Of a stretch of DNA of 64,000 bases, positions 36,881 through 49,215 are shown piece by piece (positions within the stretch are counted from its first letter, which is position 1; each line of letters opens with the position of its first letter). Origin of the DNA: Kalaharituber pfeilii (Eukaryota; Ascomycota; Pezizomycetes; Pezizales; Pezizaceae). The stretch is from positions 1,104,501-1,168,500 of the forward strand of contig WHUZ01000007.1 of NCBI GenBank assembly GCA_015179045.1. The letters are read 5' to 3'. The notes under the pieces were generated by a model, which had not been told where the DNA came from, made no database searches, and was given only the letters and a program-made list of their open reading frames with translations. The position numbers were made by a program, and so were the translations under genes.

Positions 36881-37408
36881 ACCTGATGCAAGTTGGGCAA
36901 AAACTCCGTCATCCTCTCCAATTAGTGGCAGATCTTGGCCATTTGGTGGAACTGGGCTGGAACTGGGCTGGAACTGGGCTGGAACATTAATACAGCCGCG
37001 TCGCTTGTGTTGCAGCTTTTGGCACAAGTCTATTTCTAAAAAATAGGTACAATCTGATTTCAGACGAGACTATAATGCCTTGGGACGGTAGAGTGTGGTA
37101 CTCTGCTGCACTTGTACCCAGTTCAAGATTTGTACAGCTCTTTTCATTATCACAGAACTTTCACTCCACTCGCGCACTTCAAGGTCTAGACATCGGGCGA
37201 CGCTTTTCCGATCATTCACAAGCAAGTGGACTGATTGGGTGGCGAACAAATACAACCTTGGGCCGCGTTAGCATTGGGTGCTGCAATAAAGTAGAGCACA
37301 GCAACTGCAGTGCATAGTGGAGCAGCATGGCTCGTTGGTCCATTCTTTTTTCTGAACTTCAATGGCGGTGAACATATTTGTTTTTTTTTATGATACAGCA
37401 TTATTGGA
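36881..37408 (-). other. Possible isolated exon remnant within intergenic sequence
   Basis: The minus frame PVPPNGQDLPLIGEDDGVFA then QLASG (about 36960-36882) has protein-like composition and ends at a plausible GTAACT donor. It follows a tandem TGGAACTGGGC repeat and lies downstream of the degenerate locus at 37.4-38.0 kb, so it could be its 3' continuation. No family recognised. Confidence 0.2.
36947..36985 (+). repeat. 11-bp tandem repeat (TGGAACTGGGC)
   Basis: Three and a half perfect copies of an 11-base unit. On the minus strand it encodes repeated Pro/Ser/Gln-rich residues in an otherwise unsupported frame. Confidence 0.85.
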
Positions 37409-37964
37409 TTACCATTCTGACCAACCGATTATGCTTTCGAGCAATACCTGCGGAACAAAACATCGAAACAGAAAATCCCGTTCACATCCTTTCGAGAAGA
37501 TAGCTTCAAGTTGCAATTGATCTGTGAAATAAAAAGCAGAATCAATTGGGAAACAATACCGCCACGCGTTCGACCCTCTGCACACCTGATTAGAAGGCCA
37601 GGGAAGGAGCCCAGTGTTCAAATAGGCCAATTGCTGGCCAGTAGTAGTTTGTAGTCCCTCTTGTGCGCCCTGGCTCTACGAGATAGATCTAACTATCGGG
37701 TTAACTAGTTTCTGGGCCATCTCATTAGGAGTATGGTATGGATCCAAATACTCTGGCCAAGGGGCCATTTGGGGCTGAATCTGGGGTGGAAGTACTACAT
37801 GTACAGATATTGGGCCTCGAAATGGTAATGGGTCCCCGGAACGAGATAAATTGTGAGAATAAGAATTGATTTGTACGATCGGAACCGGGTACTCTCCTTA
37901 TCCTCCAATCCGCCTTGAGACTGTCCTTCAACATCCCCTCAACTCGAGCTGAAATCTCGTCCAT
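37409..37964 (-). pseudogene. Degenerate unrecognised gene
   Basis: From an ATG at 37964 the frame reads MDEISARVEGMLKDSLKADW then RIRR. The more protein-like continuation lies one base out of frame: EYPVPIVQINSYSHN ... PPQIQPQMAPWPEYLDPYHT then PNEMAQKLVNPIVRSIS, ending at TAG near 37680. After the TAG the same frame resumes as QQLAYLNTGLLPWPSNQ with a GTGTGC donor, and a further segment follows a TTTCACAG acceptor (QLQLEAIFSKGCERDFLFRC). One frameshift and one stop therefore interrupt an otherwise coherent coding region. I do not recognise the family. Confidence 0.35.
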
Positions 37965-40482
37965 TTTCTAAGATAGACCATGAGAACGGTAAAAATTACG
38001 TTGCAATCGCCGGTGCTGTAGGATAAAAAGAAAGCTTTGACAAATAACAAAAGGCAGAAGGTAGACAGAATAGTGAGGTGTTTCCAGGGTCTAACCAACT
38101 GGCAGTTGTACCATGGAATTTTTCGGATTTAGAGACTCTTCGTTGCCACGTGTGGTTCATCACCTCATCGGACGAATCATTTGGCGAACCTCAGCCACTT
38201 ACAGTCACCACTTATGGCTGCATGTTGTCTTACACTCCTAAAAGAGGACTGCGGTAACGAATTTGTCTCAGCTCGGCAATTTTGTGGGACCAAGCTAGGT
38301 AGGTATGATACCTTGATAGTTAAGATGAAGACCAAGAGTGAGACACAAACAATCATCCGAGCGTTTGTTCATTTCCCTGTTGTTACATATCATCTTCGCT
38401 GCTAGTGCTCCCCTGAGTATCCTTCTTTTAGCTATCCAATCTTGACTGCAAATCACCTTACACTAGGTAGCATTGACTAGGACGCGCGCCAATGAGTTTA
38501 GGGAACGAGCTCAGCCAGTGCGCTCTTCCACTCGCATCCGGAGCCGGAGCCGGTGTTCAGTAATGGCTCTGATCGGATGTCTCAAAGCTGAACCTGAATG
38601 TTCACAAGGTGAAATGAACGGCTTGTGCTATCGTGACGAAAGCCTACATAGCTATGACATGATGCTGATTCAATTCAATTCACCCCATACGTACAATATC
38701 CTTGTCAAGTAATAGAAAATGATATAGAAAATATAACCATTGTTACTAACGGACGAATTAGGAGATACTTATAGTACTAGTAAGTACACTAGTACAGTAA
38801 CATATTCTAGTATTACTGGGTACAAGTTGATCTCGCTGCCCAGGATAACAATCAGAATGTCAATTGGAGAATGCCAGTGTGGATGCATGCGGAATACAGC
38901 AGATATGAACGAACACGGCAACTCCAGTCTGGGAAAATAAACTCGATTCCAAAGTGTCAGACATAGTTATTGTGTTCAAGAGCCATAAGTTTAATATATA
39001 AATAACAATTGAGCTTGATAAGACATATGTATGATGGCGGCAACGGGGCAACTGGAATGGCATCCCCAATTATAATAACAAACCATAAACTTTGGCGACT
39101 TGTACACATTATTAGAAGCTGCGGGAAAAAGTCCGTGGTTGAGGAGTATGCAATGGTGACATCCTCTTTGGGTCTTCTCCCCTCTGTAGCACATGAATAA
39201 TCGCAGTCGATACCGATGATGGTGGCACTCAATTGCAACCCGGGCAGGACTTTGGGCAGATAATGAATAGCCCGACTTAATGAGTCGGTAAAAGTAGCTT
39301 AAGGATAATCTTAATGCAACAAAGTTGCTGATATGAGATGGAACTGGGAGATGCGAGATACCCCAGCATTCCCATAGTTGCATTGAGATACTTTCTCGTT
39401 ACAGAAACAATAATTACATAATTCCACTGTACCAGGTATCCTGCGATCGGCTGTGAGCCTTTTGTATATACTTGTACTACTAGCCAGTTTCAAAAGTATT
39501 CGGACGCCTAACTAATCCATATTATGCACTATATTAGTCAGGTGTCCGAATACTTTTGAAACTGGTTAGTACCCCATAAAATTGCGATTTTCCCCCATAG
39601 GTTCCCCCACTCTCGCGTATACTAACAACATTTCCTAGCTGTTAGGGGCTTAGTGGTGACATTCGTCATCATAACTTTGATGCTGAATATTGTTCAGACT
39701 CAGAGAATCAGAATGTTTTACGTCAATCATACTTAGTGTAGAATTGTATGGATAGTCAGTCTCGAACCGGAGAATGCTAATCTGGTTGCGAATGCATTGA
39801 CACTACATAAGTTCCAGTATGGAACCTACACGTGTGTACCACGTTGTGTACCCACTACTCGGAAACTGTTAGTGTCCTGTAAAATTATATAGATAATTCA
39901 ACTCGAACCATGTTTCTGAGTGTTGTTTTTGCTTTGCTACATCAACAATTCCTCCTAACTATATCGTTACCTTATCTCCAGGCACCACAGTCCCCCAACT
40001 CCATTCACGGCCGGTGGTACTGCCTGGGGCCACTGCCCCCTTCCCAATCCCCTACCTATCATATAGAACGGAAATTGGATTGCGATCGGGTGGTACAAGT
40101 CGATAAAATCGATAAGGATAGACTAGATCGGCAGCGGGCGTTAGTCCCGTGAAGGTTAACTTTGATTGCATTTTTGCTTTAGATCAGTGTGAGCTCTAGG
40201 TATGGAATATTACATTCACTGGGCGAGGGATTGGATGGGACAATTGGAAGGTTTGGAAAGTACGTACGCTGTATATGCCAGTATATGTATATAATGGTGA
40301 GGTTCACATCTGGCAGTGGTTGATCACCAGCGGAATGCCACTAACAACATGCGCTATATGTCTCAACGTTACCCTAGTCTTCTTCACAGTATAAAAGTTC
40401 TTATAATTCTATGTTCTAATTGCTATCAATGTGTCACATCAAGCTGTCGTACTTTCAACATCTATTCCCCTAACAACTAAAT
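37965..40482. other. Intergenic with one fold-back element
   Basis: No gene supported. The only structured feature is the 94-bp inverted-repeat element at 39478-39571. The remaining frames are short and AT-biased. Confidence 0.5.
39478..39571. mobile_element. 94-bp fold-back element with Tc1-like terminal repeats
   Basis: Left arm TACTAGCCAGTTTCAAAAGT continuing to ATTCGGACGCCT (39478-39509). The right arm (39540-39571) is its reverse complement with two mismatches in 32 positions. The core AAAGTATTCGGACACC is the kind of word found at ends of Tc1/mariner elements, and the outer TA/TA could be the target duplication. Only 30 nt separate the arms, so this is a MITE-like deletion derivative without a transposase. 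A second element with the same outer and inner words lies at 55477-55560. Confidence 0.75.
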
Positions 40483-40930
40483 CTAATTGCACACTTTGAA
40501 TTCCAACTGCCAACCTCGAACGGAAGACTCTAATATGCGAGCATGTGCTTGCATAAAAAAGCTTGAGATTTCATGTATTGATGAACGTCCAATTACAGGA
40601 TCTGCTCCCAGTTCGAAGGCGTCAATCCTTGCGTTAAAGACATACTCAAGAAATATCTCCGACTGGTTTCCATATTTTTCGATCTCGGGTTTGGAACTGC
40701 TCACTTGGTTGGATAATGGTCGATATTTGGGAGACATCGTACTGCAAGTGCTTGCCAATCGAATCATATCCTGGTGTCAGTACATCAGTATCTAGGATGA
40801 AGGGGCAACAAGGTGACAATCCCCACAGACGTTGCCTGGTGATATTGCTTTCATATGTATAAAGATATGAACTATTGAGCGAAGTAGCTGATGCAGGTAA
40901 GAAAATGGCTTGGCCGAGCAGAGTTAACAT
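40483..40930 (-). other. Possible coding remnant, unrecognised
   Basis: Two overlapping minus frames look protein-like. One is CCPFILDTDVLTPGYDSIG and onward (40930-40646). The other is CSTMSPKYRPLSNQ ... EIEKYGNQSEIFLEYVFNAR then IDAFELGADPVIGR to a TAG at 40483. The most natural protein would switch from the first to the second, which needs a frameshift near 40.75 kb. No family recognised and no splice sites resolve it. Confidence 0.25.
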
Positions 40931-42831
40931 AGTTGTGTTTATGTTTTACTACCTGTGTAGAGTACTGTTGGGGTAACAAATTACCCTTTCGGAACTAGGA
41001 AACGGTGCCAGCTTGGCTCCTCGCGCATATAGAAAATAGACCATTTTGCGCATGTTAAATATACTGGAAGAGGTATCATACTACCAGCAGTGTTCAGTGA
41101 AAACCTACTTCATTACAACTACCTTGTTAAGTAATATAGTATACTTGCATCCCAAAGCAACCAGTCACGTTGCCACTGAAGGTGCTGCGTGACACCATCA
41201 GACCGTCAGCACTTCACCTCCCGTATAATCTCCCAACACCTTTTTACGGTTCATCTCCCATTACACGATAGCTGCATACTCACCTCCCTCTTCTGATTTC
41301 AAAGTTCTTATTTCCACCCTCTTCAAAGTTTTTGCAATTGCAACATAACGTCCCGCAGGTATGGACCTGTGGTGACGCTGATACTAATTATAAGGGCCTC
41401 TGGTGAAGCTTATAAGTAGTAGCCGGTTAGGCGTTCTTGAATTCTGATATAGTGGATGACGTGCAACACTGAATTAAAGAATTCGTGAGAGAGAGATACA
41501 GCACATTTGTCACACGGATGGTAATGGACAGATCACATGAACGTGCTTCTACTCTGCTCAAGTGAACAGCGTCCCAATGTCCATTCTTACAATGCATACA
41601 CATAACGGGGAAAGAATTGGGAAGAATTCTCCGCCTTCTTCCCTGGCACGTATTTCAAATCCTAGATGGAACTTCAATACTCTCAACTGAATTTAAAAAC
41701 TCCTCCACATGCCCAGCAATTTTCGTTTGAGGGTCCCTTTTACAAAATATCATGTCATTGCAGTGGGAAGACGTGATGCACAAGCAGAGCAAAGGTGTGG
41801 TACGGAGTAGAGTACTGTGGAAGAAACGTTAAAGCAGGGATTCCTCTATTAGCTATACCACGAGCAGGAAGGGTTTCCTCTACAAGGGGGTTATCCGGAG
41901 TGATGTACCAGGGGTTATTCAGCTAAATGCTGAATATAAAGCATCAGAACGGGGTTCAAAAGCGAGATACATATAGATGGTGTAGATTGCGCAACTAATC
42001 AATTTTTATAAATCCATTTACTTTGAATATCCGGTACTTATTCCTGGATATCAAGGTTCTCTACTGAATACTAATTAGTTCGACATGAGTACTTAAGGTC
42101 TCTGAGAATGAGTACATATCGACCATGTGACCATATGCAGACATATCGAGTAACCTACCTTACGCCTTACTATACGATCATGAGGATACAAAGGTGCTGA
42201 GAAGACATCTAGCATTTTCTGCCGTTTTCTTTTTACTACGATCAGTTCTCTTCCGTGTCTACTTATCCCTGGGAAAGGGACGAAAGAGTGCAACACGCTT
42301 TACCCATATTTGGAGCTCTGTGGCTTATTTTTTTACCGATTGTTTTTTACCTAGGCTCTGTCCAAGGCTGTAGATACTCAATGCTAGCACCGGCGCCTGC
42401 AGCGATTTCGACCTCAACAGATGCGAAAATTATGTTAGTGCAGGTCATAGGTAGTTCATAAACATCCACATTTCAGGCTACTACCCCGCCTGCCTCTTCA
42501 GTTTTCCCGCTGAGTGCCGGTAATAGCTGTAGACCAGATCACCCATAGCTGGTCTCTCGTTCTATCAGATTCTAGGTCTACGTTGGGTCGAGTACGTGCT
42601 TCATATTTAGATACCCCTTACCCTTCCCCATGCTGCAACTAACGTTTAGCCTATCTCAATGCATGGTTCATATTCCTCTACATATGCATTTTAGCCCATC
42701 TGATGATGTGATATGATACCACATGGAGATGAGATGGCCTCTCGGTGTGGGATTTGAAGTACTTTGGTTTCCGGTTAAAAGGCCGACACGCAAGCGCGAG
42801 CCCTAGACACCTATTTGTGTTGATCAATCTG

Positions 42832-42850
42832 ATGCGATGCGATGCGATGT
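42832..42850 (+). repeat. (GATGC)n short tandem repeat
   Basis: Nearly four copies of a pentamer. Confidence 0.7.
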
Positions 42851-45033
42851 CTACTGTGCTCACACTGTTCATGCACTCTTATGCAGTTATTTATAAAATC
42901 GTTGTAGAAGAGAGTGCAATTGGGGTTGGGTATCGACTCGTCTTGGATTGGTTCGGAAATGGGGCCGGGAAGGTGGGGGGGTTCGCAATTGGGTGGGTGA
43001 GGGTCTGGATGCGGGCCGGTGGCAGAACAGCACTAACTGCTCTGGCGTCATGTGACTTCTGTAAACGTATAGTTCAAGCTATATACCAACACTGTAGATC
43101 ATATGAACTCGTAAGAGCAGACCTGGAAAATAACGGCGAGTATCTGTGCATTGCTCACGTGCAATTGAAGCTCTTCTCACGCTTTTCATCCCTTTCTTAC
43201 CCTATGATAGTTGGGATCTGCAACCAGAAGTTTATTGAATGATGGCATGGGGTGAATACGTTGGATACCCAATGTTGAAAGTATCTAATTGCAATTGAAA
43301 CCACCTAGGCTCTGTGAGAGGTTTCCTTCAACGGGAGTAAGAAGTATTCTCAAATCTACACACATAAACTGAGTATACCAAACCTGTGGACTGAAGACTG
43401 AGACTTGCGCCGGCATATGTGTGTAAGAACAAGAGCAGAATTCCTCCAGAACCCATAGAAATATCCCCTTGAGGCCCAATTCTCCATTATCACATCCAAT
43501 TTTGGAAATTCTTCCCGTACGACTGAGCATGCCAAGATTTCTACATCCCTCTGTTAGTTCTGCTTTGCACATACACGTTTTACCAATTGCGTGAGCATTT
43601 AGGATCTGTGTTTTTTGTATGTACCATATCTCTTACTTCTTTTTTGGGACAAATTTTAAAGACAGCCTTTTACGAACTAGTATGTTTAAATATATACTTA
43701 TTTGACTCTCTTATCCCTAATCCTTGCTATGTACCTATTATTATCCTGATACAAGTTATACCAATAAATCATAACATGCCATGTATACACGGGTACCACT
43801 ATACGCATAGTAACACGTTTATTTTGGTATTTACCTTTTGAAATTTTTCTTACAGAGCCTCTATGGCCATATGATATTTTCCTACTGCTTACAAGATCCT
43901 AATATTACATAATATCCACTTATGTATGCCTAAGTCATTTCCCTTCAATCTCTGTGACCATATAGAACATGTATAGTAAATACTATACCATCTTCCCTAC
44001 CCAGCGTCGTCCAAGTGTTCTCCAGCCACCCTGCACTGGATATTATGGAGCCGAGACTTCAGTCAATGCATGCAACATCAAGGATGGGGGCCCCGCTAGG
44101 GATCTCTGTGGAGAGAGGCATATAATGTATATAACGGGCAGTTGTATATGTGCTTGGGTTCGGTTGGGTTTAGAGGGCAGGGGATGGAGGAGGTATCCAT
44201 GGGAAATGGGGAAGGTCGGGGTAGGGAAGAGTGAAGAAGGAGAAGGGGGGTGGGGGGAGAGATTGAGGCAGTGAATGAATTGAACTTGGAGCTAAAGGAA
44301 GAACCGGGTGATAGTGAGATTTGGATGTGGGTTTGTTGGCTTTCGTTGGTTTTGGTGTTGAAAAGGGCGAGAGTGATACATTATTATTGATAGATGGAAT
44401 AAACTGGGTGTGGTAGATTGTATAGTTGCGTGTTTGCGAGAAAGTAATGATGGTGCCCCTCGGGCTTCCCTTCCTTTCCTCACATGGCTCATGAAATACC
44501 GGTACGTGTTTCTTGGAAGTGTGAACTTGAAGGGAAAGTGAAGCAAGTGCACAAAGGTTTTCAGGGTAACGAGTTTTAGTGTGGGAGGGAGTATCTAACT
44601 TCCTCTCTCCCGCGCGGCCTCCATATTGACCTTTGTTAACATGCCTTGGGAAGTAGAAACGGTTTCTAAAAGTTAACTAGAACTAATGTTATCTATACTA
44701 GGAGGGGAACAGGTCAATAAAAGACTTCGGTTTGAAGGCTGTGGATTTATGGGAATGAAGACCAAGTTACCCTCAACAACTCATCCGATGGGGTTGGATG
44801 CATATACCCATGAAGCTTAAATTTGTTGACATTGATATTCACATGGTGACATCTAGTATTAAGAAGTGAATTTGGATATGTCTATAAATACTACTTACAT
44901 GTAAGAATAATGTGACGCCAGCCATGCAAACAGACTAGTGCTAACCTTTAACAAATGAATGTAGTCTGGTTGCAGTGAGTGCTTCATTCATATGTGAGAT
45001 AACGATGGGTGCGTCTATCCATTGATCTTTGGG

Positions 45034-45822
45034 AGTCAGTAGAGAGCAATTTACACCTTAACACAAATTACATATATGGAGTCCCCTTTTCCTTCGAATT
45101 GTTTCGCATATGCAACGTTTCATCTTAACTAAGTGCATCGATCTATAAAATTCTCTCGGTTGTGTCCCACTGCAATTTAGCAATTCTTCCATTTGGCTGA
45201 CTATGGCATAAGGATAGTATTATCACTAGTACTAAAATCCTACTACTTGACATCATTTGGCTCTATTGAAAAATTATATCAGAGTAGAAGTAGGAAATAT
45301 GATAGTACCTAGTCTCAGCCCATACCAATAGCTCTCTTAGCAGCAGCTACTGTACAAAAACTCTAGCATCGGTAAATAGACTGCGCTATTGAATCATCTT
45401 ACACGGTAATGGAATAGAGACGTCGCTGTGGCATGCTCTGCACCGTGGGCACCGAGGACAGCTTTTGTTGTATTGTCTTGTTAGTACAACTACTGCTACT
45501 GACACCCTAGCATTTGCACCAGACTAGAGCCAAAACGGTATTTTCGCCTTGCACTGCAGTACGTAAATACTAGCAGTGCCCCGCCTCCCGACCGGAGGTG
45601 AGGTGGGATCCCCCACTCGCTTCGCTCTGGGATCGATATATTGTGAGGGGAAGTCTGGTGTAGGGGCGGAATCTGGCGTTGCTGCCGCCAAGGTGTTTAG
45701 TAATGGAGGTACGCTGCTCAGTATATATATGATAGAAGTACAGTATAGATAGATAGATATAGATATGATCTGTAGCCAGTAGAGAGAAACTTACACATTA
45801 ACACAAATTATATGAACAGTCC
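45034..45822. repeat. Pair of about 50-bp imperfect direct repeats
   Basis: Copy A (45034-45084) and copy B (45774-45822) share CAGTAGAGAG, TTACAC, TTAACACAAATTA and a trailing AGTCC, roughly 80 percent alike by eye and 740 nt apart in the same orientation. They may be remnants of a terminal repeat or a segmental duplication. No coding sequence between them. Confidence 0.5.
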
Positions 45823-46332
45823 TCTTTCGTTTCCACTACCTTCCACACAGATAGCTCCCACAGTCCACTTCCTCCAACTATTCTCATCCCTGAAGTTTCT
45901 TTCATCTTTGTTGCTCAAGGCTTTCTCATTAAAGCTTCAGTATCTTTACATTTGAGCTAAATGCATGGCTTGACGTTTTTTTTGCTTGTCATTGGCTCTC
46001 CAAGAACTACTCTTCAAAGCTTCCCAGCTGGAAGATCCAGAACTCAACAGATGATCCATCACTTCTTCCCCTTTTCCTTATACAACATTCCATTTTAACT
46101 TCCAAATTCACTACAAATTCTATGAATCCAAGGTGTCAATGTGAATTTGTGGTCAGTCTAGGAGGCTACTGCAATTCTTTCTACTGTAATGACGAGTTAT
46201 CCTGTAGACGAACAATAGGTAATCGAACTTTGCAAGGGTCCACATAGACTTTTCGTTACGATGATACCCCCTTGGCATTCAGAGGAGCGTTTAGAGAAAA
46301 TGTATCTGTAATTTTTATCTTTTACCAGCCTG

Positions 46333-47465
46333 GGAGAGCACATTTCTTAATGCCATCCTCGGTGGCACATCCCTCAATCTATGGCCTTTCAGACAGGAGA
46401 GAAGTAATTCATTATTGCAATCAGTCAGAAGTAGCCGGGATATTCCCTCATCGGCTGGAACACCCTATTTCAAATCCATGGAGGAATTGTGCCGAAACAC
46501 ACGAATCTTTATCAAAGCGCAGGGATGGATTGCATCTCCCGTGTATTCCCATGCTTTCTCAACATCTTCTAATTCAATGAAGGCAAGCACTCCATGTGCG
46601 TCTGGTCAAGCAATATTGAATCTGGCACCGGCCACGTATCCCCAAATTGGTCCCATCTACCGTGCCTCCCAATTGGAACAGCTTCGGCGAGAAATGAAGG
46701 CCTTTTTGGATATCATGTGGAAATATGCAAGATATGCATAATCCAGAAAAGTAAGATGGTTCCTTTACCAATCCAACCTCGGGTTCTAATAGCCAACAAT
46801 ATGATTGTGGTGGTCCCAATAAAGATCAAGATCATGATCATGAAACCTCTAATTCTAAATGGACTTCATCGCCGTTAGGACACTGCAGGTAAGTGTATCA
46901 CATTGGAAGTCGAGGCTGCAGATATCGTCAAAAACCCTTAAGCATAGGACGGTATCCCTTAGAATAAGCAACGTATCATGAACTTCTCTTCCGAAGGAAA
47001 ATTCCAGGAAATCCAAGACCATTGCTGCGTAACATATACTACGTCAGTCATGGGTTTGCTCTATATATCAACCCTAACCAACCCTTGACCTTGTCAAATG
47101 AGTGGAAGCGTGGCTGGTACCCTTTCTTCGATCCGAACATTCTTAGTAAACACAAGGAGGGCAAGCTTAAAAAAATAGTTTGCCAGCGTGAGGATACGAG
47201 CGACTTTGATTACGGACTCCTCCGTGTTAGAGATGGAGAAATCAAGTGGGTATATATATTGTATATAGAAATTAATGAGGTATTTTATTACTTGGGGGAG
47301 GACGAGCAGGATGTTTCGGACATGGTGGAAGCCTTTGACAGACGGGGTACTTATATGCTTGAGGATGAGGGAGATTTTCCTTCTGTACAATGTGGTGAAG
47401 AGATATCTGCCTGGCTGGAGGAGATAGAGAGGTGGAAGCTGGACGAGAGCCATGGATGGCAGTAG
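46333..47465 (+). CDS. Hypothetical protein, multi-exon or degraded, unrecognised
   Basis: Three coding-like blocks. Block 1 (46333-46741) follows a TTTTACCAG acceptor and reads ESTFLNAILGGTSLNLWPFR ... GTPYFKSMEELCRN ... PATYPQIGPIYRASQLEQLR, ending at TAA. Block 2 (about 46755-46888) reads TNPTSGSNSQQYDCGGPNKD then QDHDHETSNSKWTSSPLGHC and ends at a consensus GTAAGT donor. Block 3 (46969-47465) reads NPRPLLRNIYYVSHGFALYI ... WKRGWYPFFDPNILSK ... YLGEDEQDVSDMVEAF ... ISAWLEEIERWKLDES and a TAG. I could not connect the blocks with consistent phases, so either the model is incomplete upstream or the gene is decaying. No domain recognised; block 3 is acidic and aromatic-rich. Confidence 0.4.
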
Positions 47466-49215
47466 GAATGGGGACTTGAATGGACATCATAGAATGTCAG
47501 CTTGTGAGATGGAGGTGTCGCGGGAGAATGGGGTGAGACATACATCCTGCATGTTTTCTTTTTAATTCTCCTAAATGAATAGTAGTTTCAAATCATAATC
47601 GCTTTTGACATATCTGTGTGTATGGTTATAAGATTAGATGATTACCTTCAGAAGATTGAGGGTAGTAAACTGCAAGTACGGATGGAGGGTGTACTAATAC
47701 TCGTAAAACATGGGCTACCTTAAGTATATTTGAAGATACCTACCTCATTTGAAGTCCAACGAAACGGTTCAGGGTAACGATAAAGCCTTCCAACAAACTG
47801 GCACAAATCCAAGCCGCAAATCCCCCCTTCTCCTGTTTCTCTCTGACTAGTCTTCGTCCCCAAACATAAGCCCCCAACGTGCCACCAATTATCTTTCTCC
47901 CCAATCAACATTCAACCACTCAAAATCACAAAGATTTCACATGTCATGATTCGATTCTGTCTGACTCTCTTCACCGAATTGAGATGTATACTACATTACA
48001 GTCCATATGGATATAGATTATACCAAAACACCATATGTAAACTACCATCTATCCCAGAGTCAAGTATTTGTTTCCGTTTGACTATTGGGACATCACCGTG
48101 TGGGTGGTAATACATCTATGGTGTGAGTTACTAAGGTAAAAGTGGCATATTCTGTGGTGCATCTCGTATTTATTCTGCACATAGAGTCTCAAAAGTACGA
48201 GTACAGTTTGCGCACGGAAAATTTGGTGCAGACTGTGAATGGATCTTATGTGGCGAAGGGCAATTTAGACCTAATCTTGTAACTAGACGCTGACTAAGTG
48301 AGTTTTAGGAATTGGGTTAGAGGCTAATTATTTAGACCCTCAATTCTTTAAACCCAAATTTTGCTCCTTGAAATGCAACCAGACTCTATTCACTGGTTGT
48401 GATTCTGCTGAGGCCAAATATAGCTAACATAACTTACCAAACTCCCACTCAGATTTCCCAACACTTTATCAAAGTGAACGAGAACGTCGTATCGCTGCCG
48501 AAACTCGGCAGTTCCTCCTGTACTTCGAGCGCCGTAAACTATGTGTGCATGTTCACAATATCATATTTTGAAAGGTATTAATGTCCTTTATGCAAACTGC
48601 TTGCCCAACCATTCCTCCCTTAACTTCGTCCCGCCAGTTGCCCCCCCGATAAAGTACTTTGTACAGTTACTTGTGTATGTTACATATGTACATTGAAAAT
48701 CTTTGTATAAGTGAAGATGAAGCAAATATGCCAGTGCCGATGATGTCTCTACCGGCTTAAAATTTCTTCCCGTCTGCTAAATCATCCTCTTTCTTTTTCC
48801 CCCCAAGTTAAGGTGTCAACTAAGATCTTACACACTCGCGGGAACGGCAAAGGAAGTAAACCGAGATAAATCGCTTTTTTTTTTTTTTTTTTTTTTTTTT
48901 TTTCACTCTTGATATACGCTATGAGGGATAGATATTTGACCATGGTAATCGCAGAGGTATAAAGAGGAAAAAAGAAAGCGAAAACAATGTCTATTACACA
49001 GGACGCAATGAAAATAATTAAGAATATAACTTGCAGCAAAAATCCTGAAAATGGAAAAGAATGTAAAAGGATGATAGAGTAGTAAAATGTTGAGGGTAGG
49101 ATTAAAAAGAAAATAGAAAAGAGTTACAAACAGGATTTACTTTTGATCCCAGTCTTGTTGCCTTGAAAACTATGCCTAAATTCGTAACGTTAAACATATC
49201 ATTACATGATCAAGT
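47466..49215. other. Intergenic, 3' flank of Pet127
   Basis: No gene seen. AT-rich, with the T29 run at 48875-48903. Confidence 0.5.
48875..48903. repeat. T29 homopolymer
   Basis: Uninterrupted run of 29 T on the plus strand, 313-341 nt beyond the stop of the minus-strand Pet127 gene. Confidence 0.9.

Larger units (their letters stand above)
40931..46331. other. 5.4-kb gene-poor stretch
   Basis: No supportable gene. It contains a GATGC pentamer repeat (about 42.83-42.85 kb), two imperfect direct repeats of about 50 bp at 45034-45084 and 45774-45822, and between them a GC-rich patch (45.58-45.65 kb) with a GGATCCC...GGGATC inverted word. The 42.75-43.24 kb plus frame and the 43.29-43.57 kb minus frame lack any motif. 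Confidence 0.5.

Noticed and set aside
42745..43242. 165-codon plus frame
   Set aside because: Mixed, low-motif composition with no splice partners or recognisable domain; length alone is compatible with chance in this base composition.
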